Part shown: piece after piece, positions 20,409 to 30,062 of the stretch
Layout: each line of letters begins with the position of its first letter
Numbering within the stretch: the stretch's first letter is position 1
Assembly: GCA_914767885.1 (NCBI GenBank)
Contig: CAJZBQ010000024.1
Location: 682,001 to 746,000, forward strand
Origin: Blepharisma stoltei
Taxonomy: Eukaryota; Ciliophora; Heterotrichea; Heterotrichida; Blepharismidae
Direction: 5' to 3'
Length of the DNA stretch: 64,000 nucleotides
Position numbers and translations under genes: made by a program
The notes under the pieces: generated by a model
The model's database searches: none
What the model was told of the DNA's origin: nothing
Seen by the model: the letters and a program-made list of their open reading frames with translations, nothing else

Positions 20409-21491
20409 TTAGCTAACTCCCCCCCCCCCTCCGTGAGTGAACAAAACCATTAGACAAATCGCGCTATTTTTTACCCAAAAACCCCACCCTCCGTGAGTGA
20501 ACAAAAATTTTTTAATAGAAAAAATTTTTATGGAAAAAAATTTTGATATATAAATGATAATTAGTATATAAGAAATCTAGAGCTAATTCTGTTTAATTTT
20601 TAAACAAATTGCGTTTTAAAAACATAAATTTTCTAAATTAAATTAATATTTGCTTTCCAATTTTTTGCGAATTAGGATTTTTTTAAATTTCGAAAAAAAA
20701 ATAATGTTTTTAAAATTTATATATAAATTGTTTTAAAAAAAAAAAATTAACCCCCCTCCGTGAGTGAACAAAATTTTTTTGTTCACTCACGGAGGGGAGT
20801 AAAAATAACTTTTTCTATAAATCTTGTAATAGGCTCAAAATCATTTGTCTCCACAGATCCTTCAAAAATTTCCACAAGCACTCCATTCTCTTCCATATGG
20901 CAAAAGTCGAATCTTTCCCCTTCTTTTCCTATTGGTTTCCTCAAAGTATCAGTCAGATCCGAAACTTTAATTTTTCTAAGTCTCTCACTAAATAAACATC
21001 ACATTTCAGTGCTTAGCTCGCTTTCAATCATCAACGTCTTTTTAGCAAGTGGCTGATCTTGTTTATTGCAAAAAATTAAGACTTGTTTAGGGTTATGCGT
21101 TGAAAAAATTTCGAATAAATCCTCGGCTGCCTTTTTAAAGCTAGGTTTGTCTGTAGAATCTATAAGCATTATTAGTCCTTTTGATCTTGGAAGCTTTGAT
21201 AATAAGTTTTTTTGGAAATAATTGTGCCCAGGAATGTCTGTAATTGTGGCTAATTTAGAACCAATTGTGGCAGTCCCTTGGTTTATTTTGAGGGAAGACA
21301 CTGTTGTTGGAGATCGATTTTCTGTAAGCTTAATAAAGATTTACCTTGTAATAAAGCATGGTTTTGCCAGAACCAGATGGCCCAGAAATGACTATTTCAG
21401 GGTGCTTTGGGGATGATGATTTTGAAAAAAATTTGAAGTAGAGAATGAGGATGATTGGGATAATGATCAGGATAAGATAGAGAGAATCCAT
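20409..21491 (-). CDS. SRPRB: Signal recognition particle receptor subunit beta
   Basis: ER membrane GTPase of the Arf/Sar-like class that anchors the SRP receptor. 226 residues after removing a 16-nt intron (21329-21344) and the IES 20417-20802. N-terminal membrane helix M-D-S-L-Y-L-I-L-I-I-I-P; P-loop G-P-S-G-S-G-K-T; switch II D-I-P-G-H; C-N-K-Q-D for base recognition. One TGA-Trp near 20998. The IES sits at the last codon: excision gives V-I-F-S-stop. An ATG 13 codons upstream (21530) is in frame but less likely, as the hydrophobic anchor normally starts near residue 1. Confidence 0.9.
20417..20799 (+). mobile_element. Family-1 MITE-like IES, TAA flanks
   Basis: 383 bp between TAA 20414-20416 and TAA 20800-20802. 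Nearly the same sequence and orientation as 1058-1444 and 41443-41835: C tract, two CCTCCGTGAGTGAAC copies at the left, AT-rich core, terminal hairpin at the right. Removal restores the SRPRB stop. Confidence 0.93.
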
Positions 21492-21763
21492 TTTAATATC
21501 AAATATAATTAAGATACTAAAAATGGCCATGTGGGATGATATAAAGTGGTTAACTCAAGAAAATAGGATTTAAGCCATTTTAATTTTGGTAACGTAATAA
21601 GCTATTATATAATAATTTAATGATATTTTTGCTTTCTATATGATCAAAAAGAATTTGCAGAAATTATGAGATCAAACAAATATTTTTTTTAAATTTTTTT
21701 AGTTTGATATATAGAGTATTAACTAATATAATGACCCAGCTTCATATAGCTAATATTTTTACA

Positions 21764-22455
21764 TTATGGAAAAAACTTACTTCGCATTGTTGGGGTTGGC
21801 GAGCTATCTTTTTCCCACCCTATTATTTCTTCATTGCCAAAAAGTTCTTTTGCTTCTTTCTTATCTTTGATAAATGAAATTTCTCTCATTGCTTTGTTTT
21901 TCTTTAGAAATGATATGTTTCTTGACGAAAATTCTTCACAAGATATATCTAATTTCTTTTTAATGGTTTTATGATGCTTTTCTATTCTTTTGATAACGTT
22001 TGAGAGTTCCGTTGGTATAGAAATTGCCCGAGGATGGCGCTATTTTGCGCCATCCTCGGGCAATTCAAAAAACAGGCCCCACACGGGAATTGAACCCACG
22101 TGTGGGGCCATATTTGGTATGTGGAGAATATTGATTTCCACGTACCAAAAATAGCCCCACACGTGGGTTCAATCCCCGAGTGGGGCCATTTTTTTTGAAT
22201 TGCCCGAGGATGGCTCAAAATAGCGCCATCCTCGGGCAATTTCTATAGCTCATTTGCCCTTCTTGTTGAAGTTGGGCTTAAAGATTTAATAAAAGGTCTC
22301 ACTATTGAATCATCATTATTTTCAGCATTCTTGGAGTATCCCAATTTGCTGATATCAGCACCTTTTGCTGACTTAATGACACTTGAATATTGCCGATTAA
22401 GTTTATCTCCTGCTTTTGTATGGAAATACTCTTCGTTTAAAGGTGTCTGAAACAT
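21764..22455 (-). CDS. Unknown basic protein
   Basis: ATG 22455; after removing 22018-22247 the frame continues A-N-E-L-P-T-E-L-S-N-V-I-K-R to TAA 21764 (153 codons). Lys-rich with predicted helices (I-K-R-I-E-K-H-H-K-T-I-K-K-K). No recognised domain. The coding reading is supported by a 75-codon open frame on the far side of the palindromic insert with balanced composition. Confidence 0.65.
22016..22247. mobile_element. Nested palindromic TATAGAAATTGCCC element
   Basis: 232 bp. Each end is itself a hairpin (GCCCGAGGATGGCGC ... GCGCCATCCTCGGGC), so the 15-mer occurs four times. Inside are GGCCCCACACG arms facing each other, and a further inverted repeat, TTTGGTACGTGG-like, at the centre. TA at both ends; excision leaving one TA keeps the host frame open. 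Confidence 0.9.
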
Positions 22456-22663
22456 CTTACTACACCATTTAAATTAGTGCTAAATTTTGAATTAAATTAA
22501 ATTTTAATTTTAATGGTAAAAATAATTTATATGCAAATAGCTTTGATATGTAATTTAATGCTAATTCTCACCAAAATCAAAAATTTACCTTATTTAAAAG
22601 GAATAATACATATAGAATACTATTTAAACAAAGCTGGGCAGATTAAATATATAAATTTATGAG

Positions 22664-23038
22664 TTATTTTTTATATGCTTTTACTATGAAAAATTTTATG
22701 TATTTTTTTGAGGAGTTAAAAGATTTTGTTTGAGGGCTTGCTGAGAATTTTATTTTCTTTAAACTAGGAAAAATATTTTTCATAGACATGGCAGTTGGGA
22801 TTACAACATTTGATTTCACTTTTGGATAATCATGAGAAATCCCTAATCTTTCCTTATTTTTGTTAGTAATTTCACAATTTCTCTTGGGAAATCTTTTTAA
22901 GGAAGCTTGGTTTTCTTGGCTTTTTGACCTTAAAAAATTCATCAATTTGATAATGGAATGTCCATAGCTCTGCTCATTGTTTTTCCGCAACTCTTGTCTG
23001 GAAAGAGCAACCATCCTATTAAGAGATGCAAGTTCCAT
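22664..23038 (-). CDS. Unknown small basic protein
   Basis: 124 codons, ATG 23036-23038, TAA at 22664. Rich in Lys, Ser and Asn, no signal peptide or membrane helix. No family recognised. It follows the Rab gene tail-to-head with 30 bp between them. Confidence 0.5.
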   Translation of the reverse strand: MELASLNRMVALSRQELRKNNEQSYGHSIIKLMNFLRSKSQENQASLKRFPKRNCEITNKNKERLGISHDYPKVKSNVVIPTAMSMKNIFPSLKKIKFSASPQTKSFNSSKKYIKFFIVKAYKK

Positions 23039-23067
23039 TTTGATTTAAATAAACTTTATTATTAAAT

Positions 23068-23691
23068 TTAGCAGCAGTCTCTATAAAATCTTTTTTCTCT
23101 TGATGCCAATTTTAACGACTCATCACTTTGCAGCTTTGCTCCTCTTTCAAGCAGCCGAAAAGCCAAAGCCTCAAATAAAAAATCCACTTGGTAATTTTCT
23201 TTTGCACTTATTTCAACATAGTCCATATTATATTTTTCTGCCTTAATATTTGCTTCCTCATTGATAACTACTGATTTCAAATCTGCTTTATTTCCTACAA
23301 GTATTCTTATTTGATTTTTATTTTCTACCTCTTTATCAATATCTTTAATTCATCCATCCACATGATCAAAGGATTCTCTGCTGCTTTTATCGAACATAAT
23401 GCAAATTCCGTCAGAGTCTCTATAATACACTTTAACAAAAGCTCTAAATCTTTCTTGGCCTGCTGTGTCCCACTATGTTGGCTTTACTATTTGAAGCTTT
23501 ACTTTAGAATTTCCTATAATAATATCTGTGGCTCTGAAATCTAGGCCTATAGTTGCTGAATAATCTTTTTTAAAGTATCTTTCAGAACGCTGAATTAAAG
23601 TGCAGGTTTTACCTACAAAGGAGTCGCCAACTATAATTACTTTGAAAACATAATCCCTTTTTATAATTTACGGTTCTGATTGAGAAGCCAT
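23068..23691 (-). CDS. Rab-family small GTPase
   Basis: 197 residues after removing two 15-nt introns (23657-23671 and 23473-23487; both GTAAA...AG, the second containing an in-frame TAG). P-loop G-D-S-F-V-G-K-T, switch II W-D-T-A-G-Q-E-R-F, G-N-K-A-D, E-I-S-A-K, and C-terminal D-C-C for double prenylation. The W of WDTAG is restored exactly by splicing. TGA-Trp in V-D-G-W-I-K-D. Directs a vesicle transport step; the Rab subclass is not assignable by eye. Confidence 0.93.
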
Positions 23692-23769
23692 TTTATTGAC
23701 CATGAATAAAAATAAGATTGTCCATGCTTATTACAAAATTATAAAAAGCATAAATTTTCCTTAAATTTA

Positions 23770-26198
23770 TTAAAAATCTGCTATTTTGATTGCTTTTTCT
23801 GGTTTAGCTTTTCTCGGCGCTTTCTTTCCGTCTCCATTCTGTCTTTTTCTATATTCCTCTTTTAATACCTGATCAACTTCACAGCTAAAATCATCAACCC
23901 CCATAGGATCATCTCCGTTGAATTTTACGGTAATTAAGTCTCCTTCTTTGAGTAGAACAGGAGCTTTTTTCAAATTATAAATACCAACTCCTGATTTGTT
24001 ATTTTTCACATTAACTAATGATCCTCTTTCATTAACACTTCTTTCGTCTTTTATAATTTCCCAGTCAAAACTATGAGACTTATATTTCGCCAATGTAATT
24101 TCTGCCATTCCCCAGGGCTTATCCAAAATACTTAAAGCCCAAGTATACAAATGATCAACATTTGGTGCTGGCCCAAAATCAAAAATTCCTTCTTTTAAGT
24201 TTATTCTTGATTTTTCAGCAACATTTCTTTCACATATATAAAGAAGCATTGCATGAACAGACAAAGATTCAGGCTCAGGAAGGACTTGGACAACTAAATT
24301 GTATCCAAATGAAATATTTTGACTTTTAATTGATTTTTTGTCTTCTCTAAAAACTTTTCCAAATCATAGTGTTTTTGTCCTTTCTCTCAGTCTTAAATGC
24401 ATAGGTGTTAAATTTTCGTTAAAAATCTTGGGGAGTTGGAACAAAGCAGATTTCAGCTGTAAAAGCGTGGAATCTTCAGAAATCGAAACTTCTTCTAAAA
24501 ATTCGCAGCTGTCAGGGAGGCCTGTTTGAGTTAGAAATACAAAAATTTTCACAGTTTCAGTAGCCAGAACTGTATCTGATGGTTTAACTATGAGTAAATC
24601 TCCATCGCGTATGACTGCTTTGGTTAAAGTTTGGTTTTCATTTTTCAGCACTGAAATAGGCTCCTTTAGCCAGTCTGTCCTATATAATTTATAATTATTC
24701 ATATCAATGCCTAGAGTTTCTCCAATTCTAGGCTTAAGATCAACAATTTTTTCATTGGGCTCACAAAATACATCTTTTGGGGCTTCATTTTGCTCTAATG
24801 AAACTCTTAATACAATTTGGCCCATAGATGGAGGCACTCCTCTTTCCACACATATCCTATATCCTCCTTCTTCAAACTCTGGGACTGTTTTCAGTTTATT
24901 ATTAATTTCCTCCTTATAAAAATACGTGCCTTCGTTGAGTTTCTTAAGTCTGATTGGTGTGTCAATTTTATATAAGTTTTTGAGCTCATCAGCAAGGTTT
25001 TTTACTTTTCACTTAATCGGGACAAGGTGTTGGATGACGTTACTTAAATCGTTTTCATCTGCAGCAAGAATTGTTACCATTCCTGTGTTTTGAGGTTCTT
25101 GAGGTTTTTGCTCAATTTCTGGGAATTCTTCTTCTTTCATGTTAACTGACAGTTGTATAGGTATGCATCCTTTATAGCTTGCAATATGGTCAATTCTAAA
25201 GATATCAATGAGATTTGAAATTTTGGTTCTGTTTGGCAAGCTAAAGCATGGGTAGAATAAACCCAATGGGGATCAAGCTAAATTCTGCAGCTATACAGAA
25301 TGATAAAATTTTAGCTCAGATAAAGTCTTATCCATATTTATAGGCAAGAGCTCTTTTGTGTCGCCTTGGCTTTTAATAATTTTCAGCCCTTGACAATTTG
25401 GAGGAATTCCTGAAATTTCCATAATTTTAAGCGATAAATGTTCAAGTGTCCATCCTTTATTAACTGAAACCATACTTTTTTCTCCTAAAATGTTACAGTT
25501 TATACTAATAGGCTCAAAATCTTCTCCTATGTAGCTTAATGCATCTTTTAGTAATTCATTGCCAGGATTTTTCGGAGCAATAACCAAACAAATTTTATGA
25601 TAAAATTTTGCATCATTCAGCAAAACTGACTCATCAATTCCTTCAATTTTTCTAATAAGATGAGCATATTTATTAGACAGTGGCTTTGCTTCAATTAGTT
25701 GATAATCCTCTAAATTACTGATTTTATTTTTAATGGCATTTAACAAATCTCCAACAGTGTCTGTGATTTTAATTCTGATAGGAATTCTTATAATAATAAT
25801 AAATGGCTCAGTGCGGAATTAATTCTCTCCGAGAACTATTCCTTCCTTCGCTTTTATTATTTTAGGGTTAAGTTTTCCACGTGGGCCTTTATCCGCAAAA
25901 CCAATATGGAATACTGCATAGGGTATTTCTTTGGTCCAGGATATTAGGAGGACCTGATTTTGCTGCTTGACACACCCGAGGAGGGTGACCCTTAGGCGGA
26001 ACACGCGCAGGAGTCAAGTTCGGGCGAGGCCAACGCGGCCAGTGCGGACCTTCTGGCCTGACAAGTGAAGTCTTCTGGAATGCCTACATATAGGGAGGAT
26101 CGCTGCTGACGTCACTAGTTGGGATTTAAAAGGGTGGGCTATGCATGCCTAAATCACCCTGCGGAAGAGGGAAGACACTTTAAACACCTAAGTAAGTA

Positions 26199-26269
<71 letters not shown>

Positions 26270-28368
26270 ATAGGAATTCCTTGGTCAATTGATTTTTCAG
26301 ATAAAAAATATTTTAAAAGTCCATCAGAGTATTCAAATAAACTTATGTCTTGGAGCTGGACTTCTATTCAGTTTTTCAATTCTTCGTATTCTTCTCTGTG
26401 CTTAGAATATCCATCATTCAAACTTTTGATTGGAGCTTTCCAATAGCTAGGAATTTCGGTAATGCCGAGATTTTGGTTTAAATTTACATTTCTATATATA
26501 AGCATATAGCCAGTTTCTCCAGAACCGCCAAACTGCTTAACTAACTTTCCTGATTTAATTGGAAGCACTACAGAGTCATTAAAATCATACCAATTTTGTA
26601 ATAATTCTGGATTGCTACAAGAAAATGGGAAGTCTTGATTGTCAAAAGTTTCAGTTTTTTTTACTTCTTCTTGCTGCTCCTGAGTTGGTTTTTCCACGTT
26701 TTTCTTTTTTTTGTTTCTTTTCCGCTTCTTCCTATTGGGTTCGCTGTTGTCTTCATTATCATCATTCGCATTAGAATTATCATTTGATACTACTTCAGGC
26801 GCTATTTCTGCTATTGGCTCACTTGAAGATTCAACTGGGATCCACGTGCCAGTCCTCAACAAATCTCTAATATAAGCATGATAATGCCCAGAATAAGCAG
26901 TGCCTCCATGAATGATCACAGCAAAAAGTTCATACTTAGTCGGCTCTCCCACAATTTCTGATAAATCCAACTCAAGCTGATATTCATAATTTTTTGTTAA
27001 TTTTATTCTTTCATATGTTTTCATATCATACTCAAATCTGCACAGCGAAAAAGTTAAAATCGGTGGCAGCTGCTTAATTTTTGTGCATATTTCAGCATCT
27101 ACCTTCTTACCACAAGTTTCGCAAAAGTATTGATTTTTCCCATCAAGTTTGCTTTTAGCCTGCAAATATTGTAAACTTTCATATATATTTGAGCAGTTTT
27201 TAATGTTCAATGAAATATCGTCAAATGCCTCTTCTCTTTCCCTTACTATCCCACAGTTTGTGCAAAGAGTTTCATTAACATAAAGTCCTCTGTATAATTT
27301 TCCGATTAAATCATTGTATAAGGTATCTTGCAAAGCTCTATCAATAGCATCGAATAACTTAACTTAACTTATTAGGTTCTGTGTTTAACGCCATTCACGG
27401 GGTAACCCCTCCAGAGCTTCCCGCTGCTTCTTCGTCGTCGCATAGGGCCCGCCGACCGTCTGGGGCCAGTCAGCCTCGATCTCCAGTACGCGCCTCCGGA
27501 GCAGTGTTGCCGACTAAGGCGGCTCATGCCTGAGCTACTTCGCTTGAGGACATGGGTTGCCATTCCGAAAATCCATAAAAAATGGATTTTCTGGTAGGCT
27601 TTCGGCAAAAAGGAAAAAACACGAAGCCTGGGACGTAACGCCCAGTTTCACGCTAGGGAGTTGCCCGATTGGTCCTAACGGACTTGGCTGAGCTTCCCCT
27701 TTCCAACTTGCGTGCCTCCTTCCCCATGAGGAAAAAACATTCCCGAAAGTAGACTTGGGCTAGGCTCTGAGCACAACCAGAATTGCTTACCTAGCATTGC
27801 CGTCCGTTTCTGAAATGCAAAACCTTGCCGGATATAATTAAAATATGAGTCGAGTATGCATGGCCGGGAGGCCATGCCCAGACGAAGACGCCATATTTTA
27901 ATTATCAATAGCATCGAATAAAACTCGGTTTAGTTCTTGGACATCATGCTGCTGGACAACTTCTTCCCCTGTCCAATGAAAACTGTCAGTCAAATTGCGG
28001 GTGGATAAGCTATTTTCATTGACTTCTTGAAGTTTTACAAATAATTCTTGTAAAGCCATAAGGATTTCGCGTTTCTGGCCTTCTGGTAGCCAGGAAGAGT
28101 AGCTGTTTAAGGTGTTTTCACAGAGAGGAAGGCTGAGAATTGCTGAACGAAGCTCTGGGGTCATGAACATCGCTTGGATCAAGGAGTTCAAGTAGCAAGT
28201 TGCACCTCTAAATAGGGATTACTGATTAAAAAGTCCTACAAAGCCTGAAGATTGGCGAGGCTGAGGAGGTTTTTCAATATCTCCAGCGAGACTTGAAAAT
28301 TTGGCTTGTTCAGATGTAAGAGTTCCATAGTCTTCATCACCTTCTTCAAGGAAGAGATCACCTATCAT
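23770..28368 (-). CDS. USP40: Ubiquitin carboxyl-terminal hydrolase, USP40-like
   Basis: About 1175 residues after removing a 15-nt intron (28208-28222) and two retroelement-like inserts. Cys box spans the intron: N-Q-G-A-T-C-Y-L-N-S-L-I-Q-A-M; then Q-H-D-V-Q-E-L-N-R-V-L-F-D-A (the USP40/47 form), a Cys-pair zinc site (C-T-N-C, C-E-T-C), and His box G-G-T-A-Y-S-G-H-Y-H-A-Y-I. C-terminal ubiquitin-like regions follow, as in USP40. Deubiquitinase acting on Lys- or Met-linked ubiquitin. Trp from TGA at four or more sites. An in-frame TAG at 25291-25293 is unresolved (12-nt intron or mutation). Acidic and poly-Lys low-complexity near 26720. Confidence 0.9.
25788..26268 (+). mobile_element. Retroelement-like insert with (TAAG)n tail
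   Basis: 481 bp between GATAGGAATTC at 25777-25787 and 26269-26279. The 5' end reads AATAATAAATGGCTC; the 3' tail is about 17 repeats of TAAG. GC-richer middle, no long ORF. Removal of the element and one target copy gives G-I-P-I-R-I-K-I-T-D in USP40. Confidence 0.88.
27358..27902 (-). mobile_element. Retroelement-like insert, family A, 19-bp target duplication
   Basis: 545 bp between copies of TATCAATAGCATCGAATAA (27339-27357 and 27903-27921). Oriented right to left: a 5' hairpin with TAATTAAAATATG arms (27836-27905), then TCCGGCAAGG, and a (TTAAG)n tail at 27358-27370. Removal joins F-D-A-I-D-R-A-L-Q-D in USP40 exactly. Same family as 8870-9405 and 59740-60253. Confidence 0.92.
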
Positions 28369-28721
28369 ATTTAGTTAATGTCAGATTATCACAGGTTCAT
28401 ATATTAAATTATTAAAAAATCTATCTATTAATAAACTGTTCTAAACTACTTATGGTATGTATTGTATGTATATGCAAACCTTCTATTTAATCATAATAGT
28501 AATTTTAGACTTCCTCATGCTTTTATTTATTTTATAGTTATTCAATATATGTCGAGTAGTAATAAATTCAAAATTAATAATAAAAACCTTTGATTTCTTG
28601 CGAGTTTCATAACAATTTTCATTTTAATACACAATTTTGAAGTTTCTGAACTCTTTTTTATGATTTCAGTAGCGTTATCATTCTGATAAGAGTTTATAAT
28701 AAAAGATATAAATGGCAATTA
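28369..28721. promoter_or_regulatory. Divergent intergenic region
   Basis: 353 bp of AT-rich DNA between the USP40 and methyltransferase starts. I see no element ends, RNA gene or distinctive motif. Confidence 0.45.
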
Positions 28722-29747
28722 ATGGCTATTATAATCATTATGGCTAATTTACCCGATCGCGAAAATATTATAGAAAAAATATTGCTCGGCCCTCAGCTTG
28801 GTGTGGTGCTTTATTCAGTCTTAGATCTCAATATTCCTCAAATTCTTGAGTCTGGACCTAAAACATCTGAAGAAATATCTCAAATAGTGCATACAGTCCC
28901 TGAAAAACTGCATCGAGTTTTATTGGCTTTAGAAACTGAAGATATATTTCGCTTCAACCCACAAACAAATCAATTTTCTAATTCACAAACTTCACGCTTA
29001 TTTTTAAATGAAAATTATGCAGGCTGCGCAAAAATGTGTTTGCTCCCATTTCGCTATGAATTATTGACAGCTTTTCCAGAATCCTTAAGAACCACAACAT
29101 CTTTACCTGAAATTAAATACAAAAAAAGTTACCTGCAGTATCTCATAACAAATCCAGAAAATATGGATAAATATCTTGAAGGCGCAAAATTTCACGTGAA
29201 GTACACTTGCCCAGACTTGGTGAGAGCTATAAACTTATCAGACATTAATAGAGTTTTAGATGTAGGCGGATATGATGGAACACTATTAATTGAACTTTCA
29301 AAAGTATACCCACAAATAACAGGAGCTGTTTATAATGAAACTCATTTCAGACCTATTGCAACAAAGAAAATCGAAGAAGAACTGCTGTCAAACAGACTTA
29401 AGGCTTTAGCAGGAAATTATATTGATGCAGTTCCAGAAGGGTATGAATGCATAATTTTGGAAAATGTTTTGAGGACTTTTCCTGACAATGTAGTCGTTTC
29501 TATTCTCACGAACTGCAAGAAAGCCTTGATTTCTGGAAACAAGCTATACTGCGTTGATTATATTTTAGACAAAAATCATCAGACATACCAATTTGAAAGA
29601 ATTCTTGATATAAGAGTTTTAGGCCTCAATAATGGGAAAGTTAGAAGCAGAGACGAAATTCAAGCAATTTTTGAAAGAGCTGGGCTGAGAATTACAAATT
29701 TCATTCCTGCTGTGAAGCAGTGGGTGATTGAGTCTCATGCTATGTAA
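28722..29747 (+). CDS. SAM-dependent O-methyltransferase (COMT/ASMT type)
   Basis: 341 codons (335 if M-A-N-L-P at 28740 is the start, which I favour because the first six residues are a run of Ile). N-terminal winged-helix dimerisation region (L-N-I-P-Q-I-L, T-S-E-E-I-S-Q-I-V). SAM motif L-D-V-G-G-Y-D-G-T-L-L, acidic P-E-G-Y-E-C-I-I-L-E-N-V-L, and a C-terminal R-D-E-I-Q-A-I-F-E-R-A-G-L. Resembles plant COMT and bacterial polyketide methylases. It may act on a small aromatic; in Blepharisma a pigment-pathway role is conceivable but there is no evidence for it here. Confidence 0.88.
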   Translation: MAIIIIMANLPDRENIIEKILLGPQLGVVLYSVLDLNIPQILESGPKTSEEISQIVHTVPEKLHRVLLALETEDIFRFNPQTNQFSNSQTSRLFLNENYAGCAKMCLLPFRYELLTAFPESLRTTTSLPEIKYKKSYLQYLITNPENMDKYLEGAKFHVKYTCPDLVRAINLSDINRVLDVGGYDGTLLIELSKVYPQITGAVYNETHFRPIATKKIEEELLSNRLKALAGNYIDAVPEGYECIILENVLRTFPDNVVVSILTNCKKALISGNKLYCVDYILDKNHQTYQFERILDIRVLGLNNGKVRSRDEIQAIFERAGLRITNFIPAVKQWVIESHAM

Positions 29748-30062
29748 TTTATTTATTTTCAAATAATAGGATTATAATAAGATCAACGTAATTAATCTTT
29801 TCAAAAATTGGCTTGTACGAGTTATTTAGATATTGGTTGCTTTTAAGTTTTATTTTATTTTTCAATTGCATATGCCATTCAATCATTTAAATATCTCAAG
29901 ATAAATATAATTGGTCTAATAGAATTCCTGGAATTGCGAAAGAATGCAATTCAGCCTGCTTAAAGAAAATATTTTTATCCTTTCATAAGGAGTATTTGTT
30001 CTTTTGAAAAGCATATTTATTAGTATAAAATTTCTATTGACATGTAATAGTATTTATCTGAA
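29748..30062. other. AT-rich intergenic stretch
   Basis: 315 bp between the methyltransferase and GPCR genes. No feature seen. Confidence 0.5.

Noticed and set aside
22016-22247. tRNA gene
   Set aside because: Only a T-arm-like block is seen, in inverted duplicate; no anticodon arm or D-arm.
26191-26268. TAAG run as a telomere-like or satellite repeat
   Set aside because: It sits at one end of an insert with matching target duplications, so it is the element's 3' tail.
27372-27914. Arg-rich minus-strand ORFs as USP40 exons
   Set aside because: Removing the whole segment at its 19-bp repeats gives perfect USP40 continuity; the ORFs are element sequence.
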